Part shown: one piece after another, positions 7,318-16,397 of the stretch
How the letters are laid out: each line of letters opens with the position of its first letter
How positions within the stretch are numbered: position 1 is the stretch's first letter
Virus record (IMG/VR): IMGVR_UViG_3300042402_001424
Location: 1-55,080 of that record
DNA: 55,080 nt
Direction: 5' to 3' (one strand)
Source: a virus
Translations under genes and position numbers: made by a program
The notes under the pieces: model-generated
What the model saw: only the letters and a program-made list of their open reading frames with translations
Told to the model about the DNA's origin: nothing
Database searches by the model: none

Positions 7318-8323
7318 CTAAAATCTTATTCTTAATAGAATCTTGTAGATCTAGGTCTTCACGAACCCTATTGACAAAACCTTCTCTACCCTGCACTTTA
7401 GTTCCATCTGGCAACACATACCATGCACCAGTGCGCTCAACAATTCCCATCATTTCAGCCGTATCAACAAGATCGCCAATGCTATCAATACCAACATTAT
7501 CTCCCCTGAAATAAAAGTCATACTCGCCAGACTGAAAGCCAGGAGAAGTCTTAGAAAATTGTAGTTCCCAACGAATCTTGCGACCAATCTTTTCTTCAAT
7601 GAGCTTATCTCCAACATGAATCTTACCTTTAATCGCTTGATTGTCTGATTCTGATGAAAAAAGCTTAATGACTGTTGAAGAATAAAATTTAGTAGCCTGA
7701 CCACCAGTAGGCTGCTGGCTAGTATACATAGCACTAATATTATTACGAGACTGGCTAATAAGTACCAGCATAGTTGGCTTAACTTTATTATTAGCGTAGT
7801 TAAGCATTTTCCAAGCGTTGCTAAAGTCTCTAGACTCTGCGCCAATCTGTTTCGTATTTTCAAGTTGCTTAAGTTCATCTGAGTCCTTTTCAAAATAAAT
7901 TGCGGGTAATAAAGAAGTAATAGAGTCAATAACTATTATATCAACTCCAGCATTCATTAAGTTGGTTCCAACATCAACCATCTCGTTAATTGTGCGACAC
8001 TGCGAAACAATAAGCTTTGATGAGTCAACACCAAGACTTTCTGCCCACTTCTTGTCGTATGACATCTCAGCATCAATCCATGCACAGATCTTTCCTTCTT
8101 TCTGTGCTAGACCTATCATCTGAAGGCACAAAGAAGACTTTGCAGAAGACTTTGAGCCCCATACCAATACCTGACGACCATATGGAAGTCCACCATTAAG
8201 TGCACGGTTTAAACCAAAGCTAGGGGTTTGTGCATACTGTGTTGCTGGAATTGTATCTCCAGCCATGACTGTCTTTCTTAGCTTTGGACTAAGCTGAGCC
8301 AATACTTCTTCTACTGTCATCAT
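7310..8323 (-). CDS. recA: RecA-like recombinase
   Basis: The 337-residue product has the RecA core that forms filaments on single-stranded DNA and drives strand exchange. The P-loop at residues 56-63 reads GSKSSAKS, with Ala where the Walker A consensus has Gly. Walker B is V-D-I-I-V-I-D-S-I-T-S-L. Loop 1 (around K-Q-I-G-A-E-S-R) and the Gly-rich loop 2 (Q-Q-P-T-G-G-Q-A-T) are present, and I-S-Q-S-R matches the sensor strand. Two adjacent ATG codons (8323 and 8320) overlap the previous stop. It probably works with the SSB-like protein, polymerase and resolvases in recombination-dependent replication or repair. Confidence 0.9.
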   Translation of the reverse strand: MMTVEEVLAQLSPKLRKTVMAGDTIPATQYAQTPSFGLNRALNGGLPYGRQVLVWGSKSSAKSSLCLQMIGLAQKEGKICAWIDAEMSYDKKWAESLGVDSSKLIVSQCRTINEMVDVGTNLMNAGVDIIVIDSITSLLPAIYFEKDSDELKQLENTKQIGAESRDFSNAWKMLNYANNKVKPTMLVLISQSRNNISAMYTSQQPTGGQATKFYSSTVIKLFSSESDNQAIKGKIHVGDKLIEEKIGRKIRWELQFSKTSPGFQSGEYDFYFRGDNVGIDSIGDLVDTAEMMGIVERTGAWYVLPDGTKVQGREGFVNRVREDLDLQDSIKNKILDV

Positions 8324-8640
8324 CAGAATCTTACCCCATGCTTCTTTGGTCTATCAGAGTTCTTGTCCATCTTTTGTTTGATTGCAGAGTCTAAAGATTT
8401 TGTCATATACCCTGCCTTTACCATACCTGCATACAAGTCTAAGGTGCGAATGATAATATCTGCAAACTCATCTGACATTTGGTCTGGGTCCATTTCTTTT
8501 CTCAATGCTTCCATTGCCTCAACAACCTCAGAGACTATCATCATCATTTGTTTTGTTACAAAGATCTCATCTGCTGGGCGATCCCAAAATCCTTTTGCTA
8601 CTGCATTTGCGTGAATTTGTTCTGCTAGATTATCAAACAC
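8323..8640 (-). CDS. MazG-like nucleotide pyrophosphohydrolase
   Basis: The 105-residue helical product shows the acidic pattern of the MazG/dUTPase-type all-alpha NTP pyrophosphatases: S-E-V-V-E-A-M-E-A-L near residue 37, then D-E-F-A-D-I-I-I-R at about 57-65. These acids would hold magnesium. Family members hydrolyse NTPs or dNTPs to monophosphates, and phage versions may adjust nucleotide pools or alarmones; the substrate here is unknown. The GTG start is supported by GAGGTAGAAA upstream and overlaps the polymerase stop by eight bases. Confidence 0.75.
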   Translation of the reverse strand: MFDNLAEQIHANAVAKGFWDRPADEIFVTKQMMMIVSEVVEAMEALRKEMDPDQMSDEFADIIIRTLDLYAGMVKAGYMTKSLDSAIKQKMDKNSDRPKKHGVRF

Positions 8641-11600
8641 TTTCTACCTCATTCATTGTAATTGTTCCATCCTTTGTTTTTCCAAAATCAAACTTATATA
8701 CGCTTCCTTCTTCAATCTTCATGTAAGCTTTTGCAAACTGCATTGGGAATACAACTATTGAGTGCATCTCTCTTCCTGCATCAGCAACTACTAAAGATGC
8801 CATCTTCTTTCCAGCCTTTGTTACTCTTGGTTTAAATGAAACTACAAAGTGCTCACCCTCTTTATATGGCAACATCTTATAGTTTAAAAACTTTACCAAG
8901 GAACTCTTAGATCCTTTTATCTCGTCAGCAGGTACTGCAGATACAATCCTATTGTCACTTGCAAGAATAAGATAAGTGCGACCAGTCTCAATAGACGTAG
9001 ACTCTTCATCAAATATACCAACACTGCCAGTCTTGTCCAAAACTTCAACTCTTGACCATCCTGTTCCTCGTTTAATTGATTTTACCATACCTAATATTAC
9101 AAATGATCCAGTCTCTTCGTACTCTTCAACATCATTAATGTAAGCATAATAATGTTGTGGAATAGATGTGTTGAACTCAGGAAGGTTAAGGTACTCGTAA
9201 AGATTCTCTTTTACTTCCTGCGGATTAGCTGGATTATCTGGAAATGTAAGTGCTCCTACACATCTCATTGCCTGTAGTGCACGGCTATTTACTCCGTTAC
9301 CTTTTGTAAATGTAAACTCTTCAACATCCTTATATGATGCAAATGGACGACCTGCAATATATCTTTCAGCTATCTTGTCAGATATATACTTGATGCCAGT
9401 CAATCCAAACCTAATACCCTTGCCCTCAATTTTAAAATCAATATCTGAATCGTTAAGGTGAGGAAGCTTAATAGGGATACCCATACGCTTTGCCTCAATT
9501 AGGTATTCAGTTCTTCCGTCCTTGTCTTTTTCGTTCTTAAGCAACGCAAACATAAACTCAAGAGGATAATGATACTTTAACCATGCTGTCCAGTAAGATA
9601 GTGTTGAGTATGCTACTGCGTGAGACTTATTAAATGAGTACCCTGCGTGAGCCTCAAAGTCATGCCATAGATCTAACGCATCATTTGGCGAAAGGTATTG
9701 CGAAGCACCCTTAACAAATTGATCTTTAAAAACATCAAACTCTTTAGCATCTTTTTTCTTTCCAATGATCTTTCTAACTTTATCTGCTTCCGACATGGAC
9801 ATACCGCCAAGCTGTACGCATGCTTGCATAACTTGTTCCTGGTAAAGAATACAGCCATAAGTTTCCTCCGTAAATGATTTCATAACTTGGTGCTTATAAT
9901 CAATGTTCTCACGACCATGTTTACGAGCAATATAAGACTTACCAATAGTATTCATAGCACCAGGACGAACTAAAGCATTTGATGCTGCAAGTTCAGCAAG
10001 GTTCTTTACACGCATCTTAACTAGAAGGTTTGTGTATGGTGCTGCTTCACACTGAAACACGCCCTTAGTGTATCCGTCAGAGAGCATGTTATAAACGTTT
10101 GCATCATCCATATCAATCTTTAATAAATCAATCTTTGTTCCTTCACGCTCTTTGATAATATCAATACAGTCTTTAAGTACGCTTAAGGTCTTTAGACCAA
10201 GAGCATCAATCTTAATCAAACCAATGTTTTCTGCTTCACCCATATCAACTGCCACTACTGGGATTCTTTCATCTTGCCCAGTTACTGATCTTGTTTCTAA
10301 TGGTGCGTACCTAAATATTGGATCTTTACTTGTTACAACTCCTGCTGCGTGAATTCCAGTACCACGAATTCTGCCACGAAGCTGGTCTCCGTAACGCTCC
10401 ACTTCTGGATACTTTTCTCTAAACCAGTAGGTATTCTTTGATGTGCAGAAGTCATCCCATGTATCAACAACCTTAAGTACCTTATTAACATCTGGCAAAG
10501 GAATGTTTAAGCATCTTGCAACGTCTCTTACAACACCTTTGTCTTTAAACTGTAAGAATGTAGCAATAGATGCAACGTGTCTGTATTGTCTAACCAGGTA
10601 ATCTTTTACTTCGTCACGACGAGTATCTTGAATATCTGAATCAATGTCAGGAAAGTCGTTACGGTCTGGATTAATAAAACGGAAGAAAAGAAGTCCATGC
10701 TTTATTGGGTCAATGTCTGTGATACCAAGAGCATAGCATAGTAGTGAACCTGCTGCAGAACCACGACCAGGACCAACCATAATCCCTTCACTCTTTGCCC
10801 AGTTAAGCATGTTACGAACAACTAGAAAGTATGGACCAAAGTTTTTCTCACCAATAATTTCTAACTCTTCATCAAGACGTGTAAGGTATTCTTCGTTCTT
10901 GTCCAACTTTCTTTCCTTAAGACCTTCAAGTGCAAGCTTCTTAAGCTCGTCCATAGGCTTCTTATACTGCACTGGAAGAAGATCTAAATGTTCTTTAATA
11001 TCGTATCCTTCAACCTTATCAGCAATCTCATTGGTTGACACAAACATATCTTCACGATCAATGCCCTGCTTAAGCATTGCATCCTTCATCTCATCATATG
11101 AAAGAAGATGGATATCAAATTTATTAAAACTCATCATGCGATCAGCACCATAAAGGTAGTCAAGACGATCCATGAATGAATCATGCTTCTTTGACTTATC
11201 GTAAGTTACATCCTTCTGCAATTTAGCATGAGTATTAAGAAGAAGCATTAGCTCTTGAACTTCTTTTTGACTTGTGTCAGAGTGATGACAGTCTGGTGTT
11301 ACAACAATCTTTACCTTTGCTGCATCAGCAAGTTCAATAATTCCTTTATTAACTTCTGGTGGGTTGTGTGGCATTACCTCAATGTAGTAATCATCACCAA
11401 ATTCTTTTTTAAACCACTGTATGTGTTTCTTTGCTGTTGCAAGCTCACCTAACTCAACAGCTTTTGCTATCCAACCACTAAGACATGCAGAGGTTACGAT
11501 AATGCCTTCTTTATACTTTGCCAATGTTTCAAAATCAAATCTTGGCTTACTAAAGAAACCATCTGTCCATGCAATTTCATTAATCTTGTTAAGGTTTTCC

Positions 11601-11908
11601 AAACCTTGTTGGTTCTTAGCGAGAAGGACTATATGATGATAGTTTTGGTCAAGAGGGTCAAGGCGGTCTGCCTTTGCTCTCTTATCTGCCATACTTGTCG
11701 TCATATAGCCTTCTACACCAAGTATTGGCTTAATTCCATTTGCTTTTGCAATACGGTGCAGTTCCCTATGCCCAGATAAAGTACCGTGGTCAGTGATAGC
11801 AATTGCTTGCATCCCTAACTCAACTGCACGGTTCACGTATTCTTCTGGAGTAGCAACACCATCCATTAAGGAGTAGTGTGTATGGACATGTAAGCCAACG
11901 TAGTTCAT
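8633..11908 (-). CDS. dnaE: DNA polymerase III alpha subunit (C-family, DnaE-like)
   Basis: This 1,091-residue replicative polymerase has an N-terminal PHP domain (H7-V-H-T-H-Y-S, then D40-H-G). The palm has G-P-G-R-G-S at about 379-384 and the catalytic P-D-I-D-S-D at 420-425 (D421, D423). The third acid is D568 in I-K-I-D-A-L-G-L. Finger and helix-hairpin-helix regions follow, then an OB fold near the C-terminus (F-V-I-L-G-M-V onward). The C-terminal clamp-loader-binding part of cellular DnaE is not obvious. The start is ATG 11908, three bases after the SSB-like gene's stop, without a strong ribosome binding site. It extends primers laid down by the nearby primase and helicase. Confidence 0.96.
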   Translation of the reverse strand: MNYVGLHVHTHYSLMDGVATPEEYVNRAVELGMQAIAITDHGTLSGHRELHRIAKANGIKPILGVEGYMTTSMADKRAKADRLDPLDQNYHHIVLLAKNQQGLENLNKINEIAWTDGFFSKPRFDFETLAKYKEGIIVTSACLSGWIAKAVELGELATAKKHIQWFKKEFGDDYYIEVMPHNPPEVNKGIIELADAAKVKIVVTPDCHHSDTSQKEVQELMLLLNTHAKLQKDVTYDKSKKHDSFMDRLDYLYGADRMMSFNKFDIHLLSYDEMKDAMLKQGIDREDMFVSTNEIADKVEGYDIKEHLDLLPVQYKKPMDELKKLALEGLKERKLDKNEEYLTRLDEELEIIGEKNFGPYFLVVRNMLNWAKSEGIMVGPGRGSAAGSLLCYALGITDIDPIKHGLLFFRFINPDRNDFPDIDSDIQDTRRDEVKDYLVRQYRHVASIATFLQFKDKGVVRDVARCLNIPLPDVNKVLKVVDTWDDFCTSKNTYWFREKYPEVERYGDQLRGRIRGTGIHAAGVVTSKDPIFRYAPLETRSVTGQDERIPVVAVDMGEAENIGLIKIDALGLKTLSVLKDCIDIIKEREGTKIDLLKIDMDDANVYNMLSDGYTKGVFQCEAAPYTNLLVKMRVKNLAELAASNALVRPGAMNTIGKSYIARKHGRENIDYKHQVMKSFTEETYGCILYQEQVMQACVQLGGMSMSEADKVRKIIGKKKDAKEFDVFKDQFVKGASQYLSPNDALDLWHDFEAHAGYSFNKSHAVAYSTLSYWTAWLKYHYPLEFMFALLKNEKDKDGRTEYLIEAKRMGIPIKLPHLNDSDIDFKIEGKGIRFGLTGIKYISDKIAERYIAGRPFASYKDVEEFTFTKGNGVNSRALQAMRCVGALTFPDNPANPQEVKENLYEYLNLPEFNTSIPQHYYAYINDVEEYEETGSFVILGMVKSIKRGTGWSRVEVLDKTGSVGIFDEESTSIETGRTYLILASDNRIVSAVPADEIKGSKSSLVKFLNYKMLPYKEGEHFVVSFKPRVTKAGKKMASLVVADAGREMHSIVVFPMQFAKAYMKIEEGSVYKFDFGKTKDGTITMNEVESV

Positions 11909-11911
11909 CTA

Positions 11912-12568
11912 TTACCAGTCAATGTTTGCTGATGATGAAGATGAAGGAGTATCAAAGCCTAGATAAAAGGCTTCTTGTTCCGCATACGGAACCTTATTGA
12001 GAGCCTTCTCCAATGGATAAGGTTCAATTCCTGCCCAATCAAATGGTGCAGAATCTGGGCCACTTGGAATAAGTGTATAGCTTGTTTCAGTACCCTGACC
12101 GTTACGCTTTACCTTCCAAGTAAGATTTGAGATGCTACCTGTTTCAAGTGCATACTCACGAATAGTATTAAATGCTGATTGCTTGCTTACTCCCATGTTC
12201 CAGATAGCAACATATGGAGCCTCAATGCCATCATCTACAAGAACGTTGCAATAGAAACGAAGACGTGCACGCCATCCAGCCTTTGGATCCTTGCGATGCA
12301 TTTCTTCTGCCCAGTCACGTCCTTCTGATTCCATTGTATCTACAGCCTTGCGCTTGTAGTCCTTTGGGTTTGTGTGCTCTGATACAACTAGAGCCAATCC
12401 ACGATCTACGTTATAGTTTGCTGAATCTTCATCAAGCTCTTCAATAAAGCGAATCTTTACTGCTTGACCGTCAGCGATCTTAAACCAACGAACCTTTGCA
12501 CCTGTGCCTTCAAACTTTGGCTTGTCTACTAATGCGTTAATGTTTTTTAGTCCTTTTACAATTGCCAT
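11912..12568 (-). CDS. Probable ssDNA-binding protein
   Basis: The 218-residue product starts with a Lys-rich segment, continues as an OB-like region with many aromatic residues (V-R-W-F-K-I, then R-A-R-L-R-F-Y-C-N-V-L-V and Y-V-A-I-W-N-M-G), and ends with a Ser-rich linker and the tail A-N-I-D-W. Phage single-stranded DNA-binding proteins often have this plan, with an acidic or aromatic tail that recruits replication partners. Its place between primase and polymerase supports the role. ATG is preceded by AAGGAGAAATAAAA. The family match is by pattern only. Confidence 0.65.
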   Translation of the reverse strand: MAIVKGLKNINALVDKPKFEGTGAKVRWFKIADGQAVKIRFIEELDEDSANYNVDRGLALVVSEHTNPKDYKRKAVDTMESEGRDWAEEMHRKDPKAGWRARLRFYCNVLVDDGIEAPYVAIWNMGVSKQSAFNTIREYALETGSISNLTWKVKRNGQGTETSYTLIPSGPDSAPFDWAGIEPYPLEKALNKVPYAEQEAFYLGFDTPSSSSSANIDW

Positions 12569-12595
12569 TTTTATTTCTCCTTGTTTATTGTTTTT

Positions 12596-13522
12596 CTATT
12601 TTAGCATAGACATGATAGAGTTGTCAAACTGGAACTCCAGTTTTCTAATCTCATCATCATCCATGTCTCCTATGTCTTTGTATTTCTTGTCTAGATTGAT
12701 AACAGTTACAAGATGACCTAGTTTTTCAACTAACTTATCTTTCATAATGCTACCAGCCTCATCGTTGTCTGCAATAAGTACAACATTGTTGAAGTACTTT
12801 TCTAATAGTCTGATTTGAGATACAGACACATTAGCACCCAGCGTTGCAACTGCTGGAAAACCTACTTGGTCTAAGCGGATAGCATCAAATGATGATTCCA
12901 CTACATAAACTATACTAGAGCTTTTAACTCTATGCAAGTTAAACATTACCTTACTTTTTGGAAGTCCTGGAGTATTTTTAAATTCTTTTCCTTCAATAGT
13001 TCTAGCAACAAAACCAAGACACATTCCGTCAGGTGAGTGTACAGGTATTGTTACAGAGCCTTGCTTTTCAGAGTATCCTAAGTCAAACTTAACAACAGAT
13101 TCTTTTGTTACTCTACGACCATTAAAATAATTCATTGCTCGTGGTGCATCAAGTGCCTGTTTATTTAATCTTTTTATAAGTAGTTCATCATACTGTACAA
13201 AATCAGGTGGTGCGTATAGTGCTTTATCTACTATGGTCTGTATATCAGACTGTTGCTCTTTACCTTTGATGTACCGTACCGTTTCAAAATACGATCTATT
13301 AGAGGTGAACATAATAAGCTCAACAAGATTTTTTGTTACTTGACATCCAAAACAAAAGAACAAACCACTATCCTTTGCTACTTCTCCAGCAGGTGTTCTG
13401 GTATTGTTATGATATGGGCAATAGATAATGAAGTCATTGCCAAATTCAGCTTCAATATCTAATCCTGCACCGTTGAGAACACGACGAATCTGTTCTTCTG
13501 TATAAATCTCTTTACTTACCAT
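12596..13522 (-). CDS. DNA primase (CHC2 zinc finger plus TOPRIM)
   Basis: This 308-residue DnaG-type primase makes RNA primers at the fork. The zinc finger is C35-P-Y-H38 with C57-x2-C60. The TOPRIM core has V-V-E-S-S-F-D-A-I and later I-A-D-N-D-E-A-G, which hold the catalytic metals. It is shorter than cellular DnaG (about 600 residues) and has no C-terminal helicase-binding domain in evidence. ATG 13522 (after AAGGA) overlaps the helicase end by 11 bases. A longer reading frame to 13564 is unlikely because it would overlap further. Confidence 0.92.
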   Translation of the reverse strand: MVSKEIYTEEQIRRVLNGAGLDIEAEFGNDFIIYCPYHNNTRTPAGEVAKDSGLFFCFGCQVTKNLVELIMFTSNRSYFETVRYIKGKEQQSDIQTIVDKALYAPPDFVQYDELLIKRLNKQALDAPRAMNYFNGRRVTKESVVKFDLGYSEKQGSVTIPVHSPDGMCLGFVARTIEGKEFKNTPGLPKSKVMFNLHRVKSSSIVYVVESSFDAIRLDQVGFPAVATLGANVSVSQIRLLEKYFNNVVLIADNDEAGSIMKDKLVEKLGHLVTVINLDKKYKDIGDMDDDEIRKLEFQFDNSIMSMLK

Positions 13523-14735
13523 CTTCAAAATCCTTGTAACGATAGTAGCCCTTGTCAAAGTCACACTGTACTAAAAAGTCTCCCATAAAACCATTACGGT
13601 TCTTTCTAAAGGCACACTCAATAATATCGCTATTGCTAGCACGACCTAGAGCCATAACCCAGTCAGCATCATAAGCAATCTGTCTTGACCAAGCTGTTTG
13701 TGCAAGAGTGGGAACAGTAGACATGTCCTTTACATCATCAGGTGTAGCAGATGAAATAGCGATGATAGGAACTTCTTCGCTGATAGCCATGAGCTTGAGT
13801 TCACGAGAAAGGTTCTTCATCTTTACCGTTTCATTATCAGCCTTTTGATTTGGGCTCATCAACTGAAGATAATCAACTACAACAAAGTCTGGCTTATATT
13901 GATCTAGCTTTCCACGGATTACAGAAGGTGTTACCTCTCCACCAGAGTCATTTGAAATAATATGAAATGGTGGACGACCATCAATTCTATCCGCATGCCA
14001 CTTCTTCATCATGTCAAGTTCAATTTCACCATTTGATAATTTACGATGCGACCAAAGACCTTCACCCATGATTGTAAATACACGATTACGAACTTCTGTC
14101 TCGCTCATCTCAAGGGAAATAATAAGGGGCGTTTTACCCTGTTTCCAGGCCTGTACAGCAAAGTACAGAGCCATCCATGACTTTCCTATACCAGGGTAGG
14201 CTAAAAAGACTCCTAGCTGGCCAGGCATAATTCCAGAAGGCAAGTAGTTATCAAATCCTGGAAGTCCAGTCTTAATGCCACGAACTCCAAGAGCCTGTTG
14301 TTCTTTAACATTTTCAAAGTATGCAATAGCAGAATCAATATCTGTTGCATCAATATCACGAATAGAAGATGTATTTTTCTTTAGTGTTGATGTCTTGGTA
14401 ATGAGATCTTCAAGTGCTTGCACACCTTGTCCACCCTGAACTTCTGTTGCAGCAGATCGTAAAATATCTTTTAGACTATCATTTAAATACTCAGACTGTA
14501 GCTCTTCTAGATGATGCTTTGTTGCACCAACATCTTTAAGAATCTCAAAATCTCTAAACTTTTCTACAACTAAGGATGATGGTGGTACTGTTCCATTGTT
14601 TTCAGCATATAGGCGAATAAAGTTCCATACATCGTTGTGTGTTCTAAGTAATGTCTCTACGTTAGCTTGCAGCAGTACATGAAGTTGCTTATCTTGTAAT
14701 ACCGCTGAAATTACTTTAGCTTCCGTATTATTCAC
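13512..14735 (-). CDS. dnaB: Replicative DNA helicase (DnaB-like)
   Basis: The 407-residue product has an N-terminal helical domain (about 1-125) and a RecA-fold motor. Walker A is P-G-I-G-K185-S and Walker B is V-V-V-D288-Y-L-Q-L. A C-terminal F-R-K-N-R-N-G segment matches the basic motif of DnaB-family rings. It unwinds the duplex ahead of the polymerase and would stimulate the primase encoded next. The GTG start at 14735 has AAAGGAG upstream and overlaps the preceding gene's stop by eight bases. Confidence 0.94.
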   Translation of the reverse strand: MNNTEAKVISAVLQDKQLHVLLQANVETLLRTHNDVWNFIRLYAENNGTVPPSSLVVEKFRDFEILKDVGATKHHLEELQSEYLNDSLKDILRSAATEVQGGQGVQALEDLITKTSTLKKNTSSIRDIDATDIDSAIAYFENVKEQQALGVRGIKTGLPGFDNYLPSGIMPGQLGVFLAYPGIGKSWMALYFAVQAWKQGKTPLIISLEMSETEVRNRVFTIMGEGLWSHRKLSNGEIELDMMKKWHADRIDGRPPFHIISNDSGGEVTPSVIRGKLDQYKPDFVVVDYLQLMSPNQKADNETVKMKNLSRELKLMAISEEVPIIAISSATPDDVKDMSTVPTLAQTAWSRQIAYDADWVMALGRASNSDIIECAFRKNRNGFMGDFLVQCDFDKGYYRYKDFEDGK

Positions 14736-15036
14736 TTAGCCACTCCTTTGCTTTAGCCCTGCGCTCTTGTCTTTCTTTTAGATCCTGCTCTACATCTAGT
14801 TTACCATTAAGAATCTTTTCTGCGTTATATGCAAAATAATTCCAGCTTGCTTCTTGTGCAACAGAAAAGTAATAGTCTAATAAGTCATAACACTGCGACA
14901 TTCCATATGACTCAATGAGTCCATCTGCTGCCCACTGTTCAACATTTAAATTTAAAGATGGCTTTTGCTCATACTTTGCTGTGTGCAATTTTGAGTATCT
15001 ACTAAGCAAAGCCATGCGGTCTTTGCGTTCAGCCAT
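14728..15036 (-). CDS. Hypothetical protein upstream of helicase, possible helicase partner
   Basis: Not recognised by sequence. The 102-residue product is helical and charged, with an aromatic-rich middle (Y-D-L-L-D-Y-Y-F and W-N-Y-F-A-Y) and a basic, Arg-rich C-terminal helix. Its position immediately before the DnaB-like gene, overlapping it by eight bases, would suit a loader or replisome adaptor. No AAA+ motif is present, so that remains a guess. It begins at a TAATG junction with the gene before it. Confidence 0.65.
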   Translation of the reverse strand: MAERKDRMALLSRYSKLHTAKYEQKPSLNLNVEQWAADGLIESYGMSQCYDLLDYYFSVAQEASWNYFAYNAEKILNGKLDVEQDLKERQERRAKAKEWLSE

Positions 15037-15263
15037 TACTCGTTGATTTCAGACTTTGCTTCGTTAATCTTTTCAGTTAGCTTATCTTCTACAAACTTAT
15101 ACACACGCTCAAAAGCTTCGTTTGTAGTTTCTCCATCACGCTTACTATCTACAACTCCAAGATCAAGTCTAAGTGACTGAAAGTTACCTAGATTAAGTGT
15201 ATATCCTAGTGTTACATTTACCTTTGTTGGTTCGTTTGTTACTACGTAGTTGCTATTTTCCAT
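15036..15263 (-). CDS. Hypothetical small protein (75 aa)
   Basis: Not assigned. The 75-residue product has a beta-rich start (K-V-N-V-T-L-G-Y-T-L-N-L-G-N-F) and a long charged helix (E-A-F-E-R-V-Y-K-F-V-E-D-K-L). It reads like a phage family of unknown function. ATG 15263 is preferred over upstream in-frame ATGs because GGGTGGGG lies just before it and because it starts after the previous stop at 15283. It ends at a TAATG junction with the next gene. Confidence 0.6.
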   Translation of the reverse strand: MENSNYVVTNEPTKVNVTLGYTLNLGNFQSLRLDLGVVDSKRDGETTNEAFERVYKFVEDKLTEKINEAKSEINE

Positions 15264-15282
15264 TACCCCACCCATTTCTAAA

Positions 15283-15825
15283 TTATATAGACTCATTCCA
15301 CACTGGAATAAATCGTCCATCTTCTGTTCTCGTATATGTAAGTATACCGTCTCCCATTCGCCGTGTCAACTCTTGGCTTGTAGGAGTCATGTTGTTCGTT
15401 ATTAATTTGTCTTTTCTTGGTTGTCCAATATGTATACTTGCAAGTATAGCACGTATCTCTCTTACATGCGATTCTGAATAATAAGCTCTTACTTTAAATG
15501 ATCTTTCTCCGTTAAGTGATGCACCAATTGGAGGAGGAATGACTCCTCGTTTAATTAAACTTGGAATATATTTTCTGTGTCTATTGACAAGCTTAGCAGT
15601 TTCTGCTACACTGTATGCACGCTCACGATTTTTTTTAAAGTCAGCAAGTAAGCATGTTTCTAAACGATCTTTAGTTATATTATAAAATGTAACCATGCCA
15701 GTAGAACGAGAACTATGATAGACCTTAACAAGGTCTCCATTAATAAACCATACTTTAACTTTACCTTTTATTACAGGTTCGTTATTGTATGCTTGGCTCT
15801 GGATTTTTCCTTTTGAAGTATCCAT
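15283..15825 (-). CDS. DNA-binding protein with MerR-like helix-turn-helix
   Basis: The 180-residue product contains a winged-helix or MerR-like DNA-binding segment at about residues 71-128 (Y-S-V-A-E-T-A-K-L-V, R-H-R-K-Y-I-P-S-L-I-K-R-G-V-I, then R-A-Y-Y-S-E-S-H-V-R-E-I). The N-terminal part is probably beta-rich. It sits at the head of the replication genes and could be a regulator or an origin-binding protein; the sequence does not decide. ATG follows GAGGGACG. Its 5' end overlaps the upstream zinc-ribbon gene by 55 bases. Confidence 0.7.
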   Translation of the reverse strand: MDTSKGKIQSQAYNNEPVIKGKVKVWFINGDLVKVYHSSRSTGMVTFYNITKDRLETCLLADFKKNRERAYSVAETAKLVNRHRKYIPSLIKRGVIPPPIGASLNGERSFKVRAYYSESHVREIRAILASIHIGQPRKDKLITNNMTPTSQELTRRMGDGILTYTRTEDGRFIPVWNESI

Positions 15826-15962
15826 CGTCCCTCTTTTGTTGCTGAAGGTGGGTGATAGAATTTTCTATTCCCACAAGTAATGCATGCTGTTTCTAAGTGC
15901 TCAGAAGTTGTATACTGTCTATCAACAAAAATACGACCATTACATCTGTTACATTTTAGCAT
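15771..15962 (-). CDS. Small zinc-ribbon protein (63 aa)
   Basis: Two C-x2-C knuckles (C4-N-R-C7 and a later C-I-T-C-G) form a probable zinc ribbon of a type seen in small nucleic-acid-binding proteins. The C-terminus is basic. ATG 15962 has AAGGTCGTTG upstream; a TTG one codon earlier is in frame. Its last 55 bases overlap the start of the helix-turn-helix gene in another frame. No enzyme activity is implied. Confidence 0.65.
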   Translation of the reverse strand: MLKCNRCNGRIFVDRQYTTSEHLETACITCGNRKFYHPPSATKEGRWILQKEKSRAKHTITNL

Positions 15963-15970
15963 CAACGACC

Positions 15971-16156
15971 TTACTTAGAAACTTTGTCTTTAAGGCTTTT
16001 AGAATATTCTTCTGATGCCTTTTCTTTTTCTTCTTTTTCTTGTGCAAGCTGAGTAATATCTGCTCTTAGTATTGCAATCTGTGTTTCATAATTTGAAACA
16101 AGCTCACCAATACGTTGTTGTAGTGCCATAACTACAAGTTCTGCCTTGTTGTCCAT
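15971..16156 (-). CDS. Small coiled-coil protein (61 aa)
   Basis: The product is one long amphipathic helix with heptad spacing (L-V-V-M-A-L-Q-Q-R-I, then I-A-I-L-R-A-D-I-T-Q-L) and a Lys/Glu-rich second half. ATG is preceded by GGGGTGAAATAA. It is the third of three short helical genes at the head of this unit. The function is unknown. It could belong to the virion, following the tail genes, or act as an adaptor for replication proteins. Confidence 0.6.
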   Translation of the reverse strand: MDNKAELVVMALQQRIGELVSNYETQIAILRADITQLAQEKEEKEKASEEYSKSLKDKVSK

Positions 16157-16176
16157 TTATTTCACCCCTTTTGTTT

Positions 16177-16389
16177 TTATGATAAAGAATCTAGTTCTTC
16201 TTGAAGCACTTGCTTTTGAGCAAGGATGTCTGATAATTGATCAGTCAGTGTTTGTATGTTTTTTTGATTAGGATCCGATAGTACTTGTTCTTGTGCTAAA
16301 GATAGTACAGCATTATATTCTGAGTATGCAATGTTTTTTAAATGTTGTAAAACAATTATAGATTTTTCTTCATTAGTAAGATCTGACAT
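16177..16389 (-). CDS. Small coiled-coil protein, paralogue of the gene at 16398-16613
   Basis: The 70-residue product shares its plan with its neighbour: L-T-N-E-E-K and L-Q-H-L-K-N-I-A-Y-S-E-Y-N-A here against L-T-K-E-E-K and N-Q-H-L-K-N-L-E-Y-S-K-Y-N-S there. A Gln-rich helix follows in both. The two are tandem duplicates. Start ATG 16389 follows the previous stop with a weak TTAGGA. The function is unknown. Confidence 0.65.
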   Translation of the reverse strand: MSDLTNEEKSIIVLQHLKNIAYSEYNAVLSLAQEQVLSDPNQKNIQTLTDQLSDILAQKQVLQEELDSLS

Positions 16390-16397
16390 TTATTGTA

